Of a stretch of 64,000 nucleotides of DNA, positions 53,948 to 64,000 are shown piece by piece. The translations under genes and the position numbers were made by a program. The notes beneath the pieces were generated by a model that made no database searches, was not told where the DNA came from, and worked only from the letters and a program-made list of their open reading frames with translations. Position 1 is the first letter of the stretch. Each line of letters starts with the position of its first letter. This DNA comes from Gibbula magus (taxonomy: Eukaryota; Mollusca; Gastropoda; Trochida; Trochidae), in contig OW388302.1 of assembly GCA_936450465.1 (NCBI GenBank), forward strand, positions 54,750,959 through 54,814,958, written 5' to 3'.

Positions 53948-54509
53948 TATCTTACATCTTGAGATTATGTTCATAATGTTCAAATTCATTATCTTTGAGA
54001 ATTGTTTCGGAAAACGACAAAGTAATGACTAGGTATTTTTACTGTAACGTTACTTTCCCATTGTCATCATTATGTAAGCAGGCCTAAAGGACAGAAAAAA
54101 TGGACATAGCTCGGTAATCGTTGAACTATTTTGTAAAATAACGTTGTATCCAAAACCATAAATTGTGTACGTGTTGAAGAGTAGATTTTCTGTTTTCATG
54201 TCAAATTTCAGTAAAATATTTTGAAAATTTAAACAATCAAAATTATTTATGCTAGACTGAATTACATGGGATCATATGGGGCAACAGCGATTATTGCAAT
54301 ACTTTTGGCACGTCACCATAGATCAAAGGGGAAATAGGCGGTGGCGAAAATGCTCGGTGCAAACTACCAATTCAACAAGCTAAATTATTTTTACATTATT
54401 CTAGATTAGATGTGACTTGTGAAAAAGCAAACCCGGTGTAAATAAGACCAATAGAACAGAGACGTTTCGCCTACCTTCACGCGTCGTCGACGGTCGAGTG
54501 ACACTGTTA

Positions 54510-55908
54510 GGCCAGACTTTTTTAATTTCTTGGATTACAGATTTTTTTCAGGATTTATCTTGTCGGTCGGCCATTTTAAAAATAAAAATAAAAAAAAGTT
54601 GAAGGCAACTTTTTGAATTTTATTATGTTATATTTAGGCCAGACAGTCATTTGATCGATTGAGAAAAACTAACAAACACGTCTAACAAGCATTAAATAAA
54701 GGCAAACTGCTCTGCTTGTGTAAGAAATGTTGTAAAGATACGTTGATTCCCGTCAACATTTGGCGTTGAAAACAGAAAAATCCAAATTTTTGCATTCACA
54801 CATCCATTCATTATCTTGCAGAAACAACACTTACCGTTTGATCTTTAATAATTGATATTTTCAGTGTCCTGTAGTGAGTGATACATGTGACACATTTTTA
54901 CAATATTATTTACCAAAAAACTATTCCATCAACATCGCATTCAAACAATTTTGTCATCAAAGATATATGTGATTTCGAGCGTGCGTGGCTTCAGTTTATG
55001 TTACAGGTTAGTTTTATACATATCAGTTACAACACCTAGTACTGCAATTCTGATAGACCAATGTAGATCATTGACAAAGCTAATATTCAAGTACAAAATA
55101 AATAGGCATGTTAAAAACGAATACTTAGCAATTAATTTGGCAATGATATTTCACGAGTCGCCACATACAAACACGCTTTGATTTCTCGATTGTATTTTCT
55201 TGACGACAAACGTTATCAATAATATGCTAATATTTACAAACTCCAATATATATAGAGTTAAAGTTATTTCTATTAATGATATAATCATTTATTTATAATT
55301 GTTAAATATCCCTCCAAATATATTTTAAAAAATTATAATGACAATAATTTCAATCAACTAAATACGTTTTGTATAGGTAATATGTTGTATTGGAAACATT
55401 CGGAGCACGTGTTCCTGGTTGTGTTTACGTAAATTATATCGCTATGAAAAACGAAGTCGTTTGATTTTAAAATAACAATGAACAATATTTAGAATGTACA
55501 TATAATTTAGGCCTTTATTTGAAGTTTCAATGAAGTAGGTGCTATTAAAACGAGCGCTACGAAGGTGCGCAGACCACCTGCGTGCTAGATGATGATTGAC
55601 AAGCGCAAAGAGAAAGCGAAAGTTGAAAGGAAAACCAGTTATATTACGATAACATAACTTCAAACACCGAAGTAGGAAGCGCTTTCTATGTTAAACAAGA
55701 ATCATAATTACAAAAACGGTGTGATGAGCTACGTATAGCGAGAAGATTGATAAATATAGCTCGTGATTTAATGGGGTTTTTAATTATAAAGGAAAAATTT
55801 TATTGGGATTTTTAAAAAAAAAGTAAATTTAAATTTTTATTTTTTTTCCAAATCTCCCTGAAATGGGGTCGGCGGATCCGTAATCCAAGAAATAAAAAAA
55901 GTCTGGCC
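54510..55908. mobile_element. PIF/Harbinger-like element, 1.4 kb, non-autonomous
   Basis: Ends GGCCAGACTTTTTTAATTTC and, inverted, GGCCAGACTTTTTTTATTTC continue identical through TTGGATTAC (28 of 29). A 3-bp duplication TTA lies at 54507-54509 and 55909-55911. TTA target and G-rich terminus are the PIF/Harbinger pattern. Internal ORFs are short and lack a DDE or Myb motif. Confidence 0.85.
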
Positions 55909-55911
55909 TTA

Positions 55912-57318
55912 CTGACAGTTGATGCAGACGGTGTGTCTCGCCTCTTTGATACCAGCAACATTCTGCTTCTTACCAACAGGTTGAGTGTTTTACCCAGTGT
56001 TACCGATGCCTTTCATTTAGAAGGCATTTCTCGGATTATAACTGACTAAACTGAGTAGGTCTAAACGATGACAAGCAACTGAAAGACAACGCAGCGTTAG
56101 TTCGGCTACCGTTACTGAACCATATGTGATGACGTCATGTAAAACCGTTAGCTCCAGACAGCGCTTCGTGACGTCACTAATATAGCGTGGAGGTCCTCGA
56201 AGGAAGCGCGCACTGACTTGGAGTTTTTGTGAAGGGAGACGATGCTCAACATTAATTTGTTAGTAAACATGAGCACTTGTTTATGAAAGATTTTTTGTTG
56301 TGTAAGAAGTAGAAATGATTTACTTTTTATGCATGGATGTGAATATTTATTAATCATGTACAGTACATGGTCAAAATCTCATAATCCCATAGACTTAACC
56401 TTTGCAAGATAATTTTCATAAATAGAGAAGAAGTCCTTTTAATTTTTACTTATCGTACACAGGAAGGAAATCAACTCTGTTATACAAACATAATCACTGT
56501 ATGGGAGACGCGTCACTGTTTTAAATATGTGTTAATCTTTTGGTCAATGAATGAAGAGTATTTAACTGAATTCTTATCAAGAGTTGTGAGCTATTTGGAA
56601 AGATATAAAGATTATATATGATAACTTGAAGTCGACATATAAAACCGACAATAACACAATTTCCAAAAGAAATATTTCAGATGAAATATGAGAATATAAA
56701 TAATAGGCTAAGTCTCTTTTCTTTCAAAATAATTCAGATTTTTAAATTAAGGTTCGCGTGCTTAAGTTTGAAAGGACATTTAATGCCAGAAACTAAAATC
56801 ACAGGCGACGGCTTTTAGAGTACCGGCTGCGGCTTTTACCATGATTGAAAGTGATTGTTAGAGTTTTTAACTAATATTTGCAGTCGCGTGGCCCCTGTTA
56901 ATAATGAAAATTTAACTCAAAATGCAATAATTTTTTATATTTCCAGTTGCAGTATCTATATACACATAGTTGGTTTTTTTTAATTATTTCCAGATACGAT
57001 TATGAATTAAATCTTCTGTGGTTACTGTAGCTTTGGATGTATCAAAATATAAACTTTATATTTGTTTGTCTTTGTGAAAAGAGTGGAAATATATTCTTTA
57101 AAAAGAAAATAATAGATATCAAACCATGTTATAATCATATATATTTATTCAGATCAAATAATTACGCGCATTTATATACTTCTAACTTGCCGTATGAGCA
57201 TGAAGAGCCTGAAAACCGTATTTATTCTAAAAGACGCCGGAGGTATGCCCGTTTGAAAGAAATAAATATATTGAAGAACGTTTGTCATCATGGCATTTAC
57301 ATATGTCATTTAGTGGAT

Positions 57319-57320
<2 letters not shown>
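55912..57320. other. Nothing recognised
   Basis: AT-rich. ORFs such as 57037-57405 are broken by the TA microsatellite and show no domain. Confidence 0.45.

Positions 57321-57323
<3 letters not shown>

Positions 57324-57361
<38 letters not shown>
57324..57361. repeat. (TA)n microsatellite
   Basis: An uninterrupted TA tract of about 19 units. Confidence 0.95.
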
Positions 57362-57364
<3 letters not shown>

Positions 57365-58000
57365 AAAACTTTATGATGTATTTGGATTTTTCAGCTTGTC
57401 AATGAAGGAAATTCCTGTTAATAAATATTGCCTTGGAACTCTGTGTTGACATTGAAAGATAGTATATGCGCATGCGCATGCAAGTCTATGTCCAATATGA
57501 GATGCACATACACAGTGAAATCCTTCTGGGGAACATGACTGTTAAAGGGCAAGTTTCGCTTCTCAATATGAGTGGTTTGCGATATTTTGAGAGTGAAATG
57601 AAAACGTCAGAGTTTAGCTCTCTCAACTCTTATAAACGTCTCAATTCAACCATAACGTCTCTCAACCCGGTGTGCTGACATCAATACTGGGCACCATATC
57701 TAAGAACACGGCAACTCTTGATATGCTTTTAATAAACTGTCCGTCGACATGAAGAAACTTAACTATTGAAATATTTGATACAACAAGAGAACTTATTGTG
57801 TTTGAATAGAATTGACCTTTTCTTTTGGTGTTATAAATGGCACATTGGGGAAAGTTTCTGAGACTTCAACACATTTATATAACGTTGAAGTTGGCCCTAT
57901 CTAGTACTGGTTCAACTAACGAACCATGCTCTTCATTTAAACATTCTTCTCTTTCAATTTGCGTTTAGGATTAAATACATAATGTTAATTCCAATATTAT

Positions 58001-58144
58001 ACAATTATAGACTGGTGATGAGGTCAATACCTGTTTTTATGGACCCGAGAAAACAATATTGACCAAGGACGAAGTCCGCGGTCAATATTGTTTTCTCGGG
58101 TCCATAAAAACAGGTATTGACCTCATCACCAGTCCATAATTGTT
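58001..58144. repeat. 144-nt near-perfect palindrome
   Basis: Arms of over 60 nt (ACTGGTGATGAGGTCAATAC, CTGTTTTTATGGACCCGAGA, AAACAATATTGACC) pair with one or two mismatches. The short centre AAGGACGAAGTCCGC is itself a hairpin. The right arm continues into the CCAATCAG repeat. Confidence 0.95.
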
Positions 58145-58410
58145 TTATTATGTATTTGACACAAGAACGAAAAGAAAACAATGAAATACAGTCAAAAATG
58201 TAATTTGGTTTGAACAGCTGGGACTACGGTCAGATGACGTCGTGGTTACAATAGCATGACGTCATGCAACAATCGTTTGACGTCACTCAAGTCAATATTG
58301 CTTTTGGTCGGACTCGGGCTGGAGTCAATATGCTTTTCTGTCGACGGTCACGTGATCGCCTCTCGACCAATCAGATCACTGGAAATATATGCTCACATAA
58401 TAAAAAATAT
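58098..58410 (+). repeat. CCAATCAG foldback repeat, copy 3
   Basis: The least decayed copy: TGACGTCATGCAAC and TTTGACGTCACTCAAG (CRE-like), GTCACGTGATC (E-box) and TCTCGACCAATCAG (CCAAT box) in 130 bases, ending GCTCACATAATA. Copies are at 2905 and 11128, and a related module is at 38160. Confidence 0.8.
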
Positions 58411-58449
58411 TATTTTGACGATATTCAGTGCATGTAAAGGGACATTAGG

Positions 58450-60100
58450 ATAAGACTATATATAGCGTAAATCTGATTAAAAGCCGTATAGCCTATCGTT
58501 TAAAAACAGGAGCATGGTTAAAAAAACAGTCGCGTCATTCCTAGATTTTTTCAAAGATGAATCTTTTCAATTGTTTATGTTAAAAGGTTGAAAATATTTG
58601 TCAAAATCACATTAACTATTGAAATTATATCAAAATGGAATATTTTTGTTGATAAATGGCACAATGATGGACAATAAATCACTTTTTCGGGTATAAATTC
58701 ACTTAACATCCAAATAAATTGAACTTATAGATACCTTTTGTAAGCAATCCAGCCTATAATTAGTTAATGAAAATTAGTTTTGCAAAGGTTAATTAACATG
58801 AACGTCTATGGGAATTTCAGTTTTGATGACTGACTTTTGACCAGGTACTGTATATTACTTTTATTAGTATTGTTGAATTCCATCGTAACACAGTGATAAT
58901 AGGATTAGTGATTTCATTTGCACATTGTTATTGTTTATTTTGTATTCTGTCTGTTATGTCACATATTTTCGAGTTATATACAGTAAGTTAAAATCTCCCT
59001 GCCACATCAAGGTATTGTAATCTTTCTTACGGATTAAAACGCCGTAATGGTAGGCCTATATCTTACATGCATGGTGCAGTAAATTAACCTTTTTTGTGAT
59101 TCTGTAGCTATATATAATGCCATATATGATTCCTGTTATATTCCTATAGCCATTAATTTTGGTTTCAAACACATATAAAGTGAGAATACGCGCCCTTTAA
59201 ACGCTGTCCTATAAGGTTCGTTGAAAAAGAAACGAGATGCATCATTTGACAATAGGCCTATCTACAATGAGCTACTTTCCCGTTTAATATCTACTATTCT
59301 GGTGAAAGAGTTTAATTGCTGGTAAACGGTTCAGGGACAGGCTGTGTGCTTGAAACAATTCACATTGGTGTAGTATGGTTATGATTTCAAGCCGATTCCC
59401 ACTGTTCTGATCATGATAATGCGACAGGGGTTATGGTGCGGTGTTATGTATATCAACAGGTGTAAGTCCTATGGCAAAAACAAATATTTTCATAAAAAGG
59501 GGCAGATTGAAATAAAGTGTGTCTCGTCTTGTACTTGATCTGTACAGTTGTTTAGCAGGGACAGGATGGTAGCAGTACCGGCACGTTTCAATCTCTAGTT
59601 TAATGTAACCGCATCTTGGAGAACCAATTGAACACTGGGTGTAATGTGTACGCGAGGACGTTCGTTGTTACTGATTCGTCACGTGACTTTTAATGCGAGG
59701 AGCGGGACATACGACCACGAAAAGTGGTAAATTTTAGCTCATTATGCATATTGTTTGAATACTTATGAACTTATAAATAGCGACTACTTCATGAGTAAAT
59801 ATCTATACTCCCTCTTGTGAAACCAAATAGAAGATAAACCTAACCATTTTTTTTGCAAACATACATTTTAGTATCGAACTCTTTGTGTAGCCTACAAGTC
59901 TTTCTTAAAAATTTTCAAAGTTCAGATGTCGACTGGACATTGTCTTTCCGTCGTGGTTTGTATGGAGAAAATTAAGATGTACTAATATATAATACAATAT
60001 CTCAAAAGGAAGATTGATATAGATATTTGCGTATTTATATAACGGTTAACATAATGTACGTCTAGTGAAAACACTGCAGATATATATTATTACATTACTG
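58450..60100. other. Nothing recognised
   Basis: No supported exon, RNA gene or bounded repeat. Confidence 0.45.
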
Positions 60101-60218
60101 TGCCTCCTTTCACAAAGCAACCTTTACTAAGGTTAACCTTATCTCCCATTCTTTAACATTGCGCTAAGGTAACCTTAGTGACTTACGATCACCTTAGTGC
60201 TTTGTGAAAGGAGGCCCA
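60101..60218 (+). mobile_element. 118-bp foldback MITE, CTCCTTTCACAAAGCA family, copy 1
   Basis: GCCTCCTTTCACAAAGCAAC and, inverted, GGCCTCCTTTCACAAAGCAC form the ends. The inner arms (ACTAAGGTTAACC / GGTAACCTTAGT) also pair. Confidence 0.9.
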
Positions 60219-60498
60219 GGTAGATATACCCGGTCCATACCAATACCATACCAATGCATCAATTAATTTGTCTTTTGAACAGAGGGCCAAGGGAACAATT
60301 TTCCTTGTGGCGAGGAGCACCTGTTCGTTCTTTCTGTTTGTTTGTCTGTGGTTTGTTTGGTTTTGATGGTTGGAGACTTCGATTTGTTAGGATGAACTGA
60401 TCAATCTTTGATCCAATTGGTACACGGTACCTAAATTCAGCGAAACGGTAACATGCGGCTTTGAAGTAATCCGAAATCCCAGCAACTGATATTTATAT

Positions 60499-60917
60499 TT
60501 ATCATCCAAAACTGGCTCCCACAGTAGATATCGCTTGTGTGAGATCAAGCGATATCTACATTGAAGATATCGCTACAATCAAATCATCATAATCCTATTA
60601 CATCATTAGTTAATGACATCACAAAGCTTTGAGAACATTGTTATGACGTCACAATGCTATGACCTCACCGAGATCATTGCTGAAGAAGCAAAATGGCAGT
60701 TTTGTGTTTCAGCTATGTCATTCTTCGGCTAATAATTGTCGAAGAATGATTTTGAATGATAAATAAAATCTCACCCTCTTCTCTTCTGAAATCAAATATA
60801 TCAACACTCGTTGATTGAAGTAAAAATTTCCTCGGCAAGCCTCGGATATTTGTAACTTTATTCAACTCGTGTTGTTATATTTGATATCAGAAGACACTTA
60901 GGTGAGATTCTCTATTT
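60499..60917 (+). mobile_element. GTAGATATCGCTTG element, copy 2
   Basis: Same family as 53443-53947 but about 85 bp shorter, mainly from fewer ATGACGTCACAATG units and one less ATATCTAC segment. The terminal hairpin GTAGATATCGCTTG/CAAGCGATATCTAC is perfect here. Confidence 0.88.
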
Positions 60918-61440
60918 ATCTTCCGCCACAACGAAGTTATCGGGGGATGTAGAAATCACCTTTGTCCGTCCATCCGTCTTGCTTTCGTTTCCAGACTAGA
61001 ACTAAAAAACTATGAGGCCTAGCATAGTGAAACTTGGTATGTGGAACAGACATCATGTGTAGATGTGCCTTTTGGTGTTTTCAACTTCTTTGGAATTTTA
61101 TTTTTAGCCGTTTCCATGGTAACATTCTTTAAAATTTTATCTCCGGACCAGAACCAAAAAACTGTAAGGCCTAGCTCAATGAAACTTGGTATGTGGAACA
61201 TTCATGTGTAGATGTGCCTTTTAGGGTTCTCCCTTTTTCTTTTTTTTATTAGTATTATATTATATATTATAGATTTTTTTTTATATCAGCCGTTTCCATG
61301 GAAACATAACTTAACATATTGTTTCCTGACCAGAACTCAGAAACTGTAAGAAATACCTCAATTAAACTTAGTGTGTGGAACAATCATCATGTGCAGATTT
61401 TTATGTTTTGGGGTTTTTCACCTTTTTCAGATTTCTATCG
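60918..61440 (+). mobile_element. Hairpin-capped repeat with three-unit core
   Basis: It starts TTCCGCCACAACGAAGTTAT CGGGGG, then CTTTGTCCGTCCATCCGTC. Three core units carry GAAACTTGGTATGTGGAACA or a variant (61029, 61180, 61353) and AGATGTGCCTTTT. Confidence 0.75.
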
Positions 61441-61521
61441 TTAGCCTTTTACAATTTCACTTCAAGAACAGATTTTTAAAAGTGTTAGACAGAGATTAAT
61501 ACATCATTAATGACATCTTCC

Positions 61522-62564
61522 CACAGAGGTTACTCCCTTCAGATTTCCGATCCTAACCTCTGTTGATTTATGCTTGACATCGGGGTAGAAAGAGGGTGTC
61601 CTGATTGGTTGCAATTGAATCTAGTTGTGCAATAAGCGACGCCGTTGTAAAAGTGACATTTGCCAATGACACGTCATAATGATAATATAAACGTAAGACA
61701 AACGTTTTCTCGTTTAATGTGTTTTCCTCGAAATATGCTATTTAATATTGTGAAAACTATACTAAACATAAACATGCTTATAGATAAAGAAGACCAAATC
61801 AGAGACAAATACCAAAAATAGTTCATTTGTGTTATTTACATCAGAGATATTCGAAGGACATGTGCTAATGAGCAAGACCCTTTAAGTTGCATCCATGATT
61901 GTGTTCATAAAATTGTAGTCCTATTTGGCTTTCATACGTACCAACACACCATATGTGCTGTTTAGTGTTTACAGTACAAATAAATTCACTCCGCTTACAT
62001 ATTCATTCCCAACCGCCAAATATATCATAATTACTAGTTTCCAATTGAAATCGAGTAAACATCATTATGCATGTGTAGAAACCGAAACTGCACGACCCAT
62101 TTACATGCACAGTAATTATATGACCTATTAAACATATCAACACAAATTTGTCTTTTTGCCTGTTTTAAATAAGTTTCGAAAATTACGTTTGACTGATTGA
62201 CGCGCGCCACAAGCGGTGCATTGTCCAGTTTTTTTTATCAGAAATTGATACTTATACCTTTATATCACCTGTTTACTGAGTCGACTATCATCAAAACTGC
62301 AATTTTCGGCAAAAGTCATTACTTCTTGATAAAATAACACAATTTATAACGTTTGGCATATGTGACCTCAAACAACACAATGCCTTGATCTTTGAAGTCA
62401 CTCGGTCAAAATGGTAGCTGAAAGATGAGTTTTCATTGGTTAAGAACCAGGGATACAGTATGATACTCCGCTTCCCACCGCTAGGGGATATTGTTTCTGC
62501 TCTTGATTTCAAGCGAAGAAGAACCGAGGTTAGGAACGGAAATCTGAAGGAAGTAACCTCTGTG
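61522..62564. mobile_element. 1,043-bp TIR element
   Basis: The left end CACAGAGGTTACTCCCTTCA then GATTTCCGATCCTAACCTC matches the inverted right end CACAGAGGTTACTTCCTTCA then GATTTCCGTTCCTAACCTC (37 of 39). I see no clear target duplication and no transposase. Its middle (61890-62240) is homologous to two separated segments at 49846-49930 and 52555-52770. Confidence 0.85.
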
Positions 62565-62865
62565 CGAAAAGATCTGAACTAATGAGTGATTTAGAATTTA
62601 TTAAACAATAAAGTTCCATAATCATTGTTCGCTATTTTTGAAACTTTCCCACTTGGCAGGGGAAATAGTATAGTCTGTCTGCTTGTTCTTGTTCTGGTAA
62701 GTCTATCCTTAAAAGTGAACCTAACGTTCGGATTGATTTGATATATAAAGAGACAGTAAATACCACTACTTCTTAACCAATAGGAAATCCCCATTATTCG
62801 ACAGGCCACAATAATAGCACAACGCGTTAGCACTGGGTATATTCGTGAGATGAATCAAGCTAACA

Positions 62866-63095
62866 CTGGAGGAGAAATCAGGAATAGGGCTGTGAGTCTA
62901 CTGGAGGAGAAATCAGGAACAGGGCTGTGAGTCTACTGGAGGAGAAATCAGGAACAGGGCTGTGAGTCTACTGGAGGAGAAATCAGGAACAGGGCTGTGA
63001 GTCTACTGGAGGAGAAATCAGGAACAGGGCTGTGAGTCTACTTGAGGAGAAATCAGGAATAGGGCTGTGAGTCTACTGGAGGAGAAATCAGGAAT
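62866..63095 (+). repeat. 35-bp minisatellite, six units plus partial
   Basis: Unit CTGGAGGAGAAATCAGGAAC then AGGGCTGTGAGTCTA, starting exactly every 35 bases at 62866, 62901, 62936, 62971, 63006, 63041 and 63076. Units differ at one or two sites, so it is recent. Confidence 0.97.
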
Positions 63096-63140
63096 ATTTC
63101 CAGCCTATAAGTGCTATGCATCTCACAGGATACAGAACCA

Positions 63141-63258
63141 GGGCCTCCATTCACAAAGCACTAAGGTGATCGTAAGTCACTAAGGTTACCTCAGTGCATT
63201 GTTAAAGAATGGGAGTTAAGGTTATCTTTAGTAAAGGTTGCTTTGTGAAAGGAGGCCC
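63141..63258 (-). mobile_element. 118-bp foldback MITE, copy 2 (opposite orientation)
   Basis: Same length and ends as 60101-60218, inverted relative to it. ACAGAACC on the left and AGAACTG on the right hint at a target duplication. Confidence 0.9.
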
Positions 63259-63479
63259 AGAACTGTCCCCCCTTGTATGAGGGATCCGCGATAAGTATAG
63301 AAGCGAGACAGGTTCTGCAGATAAAGATATTATTCTAAAAGTATCAGCTTCTTATGTCACCTGGTTTCACAGGAGATGTCGTGTAAACTTGTCAGGGATA
63401 AAGACTTTGAACCCTGAGGTGCAAAAGCCTCCCTGCATCAATTTGAGCTATAGAGGTGTGGCACTTCTTGAGGAGTAGT

Positions 63480-63572
63480 CGACAATGTCAAATCTAGATG
63501 GAAGACAGATGGACGCCAGACAATGACCCATGCTATAATCCCTTCTGGTCTTTCAGGTCCGATGAGCTAAAA
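63480..63572 (+). mobile_element. Hairpin-capped repeat end, GATGAGCT type
   Basis: GACAGATGGACGCCAGACAA, then CTTCTGGTCTTTCAGGTCC and GATGAGCTAAAAT. A diverged version of the cap at 48.55 kb. Confidence 0.65.
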
Positions 63573-63913
63573 TGACTGACTTCTAGATCTAATGAAGTGA
63601 CAATAGTTTTATTGATTTCATATAGTATGCTCAGTACAAGTAAGATAACGCTTATTAATTGGAGATTTGTGTAATTTATGACATATTTTAAGAATGATAC
63701 GAAATGATATCTTTTGTAAATATACAAAATTTTAACATTAAATAAATACGTTAACCCTTAAAAATATATTTCAGTTGATTGACAAGTTTTGAGTAAATGA
63801 CAAAACATCACATTTATTCATTATGGAAAACCCACATATTTCTCTCCTTGTTCTCAGAGATATTTTATGTGCAACTTAAGAACCACAGGTTCACCAAAGA
63901 CTTGCACAATTAA

Positions 63914-63947
63914 AAAATAGAGCCATGTGCTCTGTAGCTCATCAGGG
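63914..63947 (+). mobile_element. Hairpin-capped repeat end, GAGCCATG..GCTC type
   Basis: AAAATAGAGCCATGTGCTCT then GTAGCTCATCAGGG, matching 40727-40752 and, reversed, 30573-30607. Confidence 0.75.
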
Positions 63948-64000
63948 TTTATATAGGTTGATGATGAAGACTGAAATAGATTGTTCTCAATATAATGCAC

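Larger units (their letters stand above)
52925..54225. mobile_element. 1.3-kb foldback element with nested insertions
   Basis: The left arm (52925-53195) and right arm (53948-54225) are inverted copies over about 270 bases: AATCTACTC..CAACACGTAC, TTTGGATACAAC, TGTCCATTTTTTC, GTTACKGTAAAAATACC, CGTTTTCC and AACATAATC.CAAGATGT all match in order. The loop holds a second palindrome (53211-53431) and an element (53443-53947) with a copy elsewhere. Confidence 0.85.

Noticed and set aside
57037..57405. 122-codon ORF
   Set aside because: The long run is extended by a TA microsatellite (Ile/Tyr repeats) and has no domain.
62866..63095. CRISPR array
   Set aside because: Units are head-to-tail without unique spacers, in a eukaryotic context; it is a minisatellite.

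Overview
The window is animal nuclear DNA: AT-rich, with small phase-matched exons bounded by GT-AG introns of hundreds to thousands of bases, a tRNA-derived SINE, an APE-type LINE and dozens of short inverted-repeat elements. The dispersed repeats (hairpin-capped elements with TCCGTCC tracts and the phrase AAGGGCCATAACTC in their cores, and TGACCTTGACCT tracts) suggest a lophotrochozoan, most likely a mollusc. That assignment rests on remembered repeat styles and is not proved here.

The one host gene I can reconstruct is on the + strand. It is a couch potato / MEC-8 / RBPMS family RNA-binding protein running from before the window to a stop at 31878-31880. Exons in order are: two alternative 54-nt exons (5400-5453 or 5865-5918), 7493-7555, 7896-8034, 12089-12234, a probable 63-nt exon 16208-16270, 20885-21132, 24805-24874, 27187-27297 and 31827-31880. 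All junction phases fit. They encode the second half of RRM1, a Pro/Ala-rich linker, a complete RRM2 and a short tail, about 315 residues. The start codon and RRM1 RNP2 lie upstream of the window. A long 3' flank follows, with a candidate polyadenylation signal at 39633-39638.

The gene shows several signs of unusual splicing. Two homologous 18-codon exons encode alternative versions of RRM1 strand beta2 and its following loop, and the 411-nt intron between them is crowded with CAC trinucleotides, the motif this protein family binds. Upstream of the 12089 exon lies a tandem duplicate of its 3' splice site and first codons. That copy was broken by a 178-bp inverted-repeat element and would add a stop after nine codons, so it is either a decoy or a poison exon. 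The genuine 12089 exon has a weak donor and an open frame running on into the intron.

From about 39.8 kb to the end no host gene is convincing. The region is a mosaic of mobile DNA: a hairpin-capped repeat (39.8-40.8 kb); a 6.7-kb interval with 25-nt terminal inverted repeats that contains an intact 1097-codon LINE ORF (43620-46913, minus strand) with a 2A-like motif; a six-unit 145-bp tandem array (47.5-48.6 kb); a TTAA-flanked element carrying a nested hAT-like MITE (50.3-51.1 kb); a 1.3-kb foldback with nested insertions (52.9-54.2 kb); a 1.4-kb Harbinger-like element (54.5-55.9 kb); a 144-nt near-perfect palindrome (58.0 kb); and further paired MITEs and a 35-bp minisatellite (60-63.3 kb). 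Several insertions can be dated relative to each other because a sibling copy in the same window preserves the empty site.
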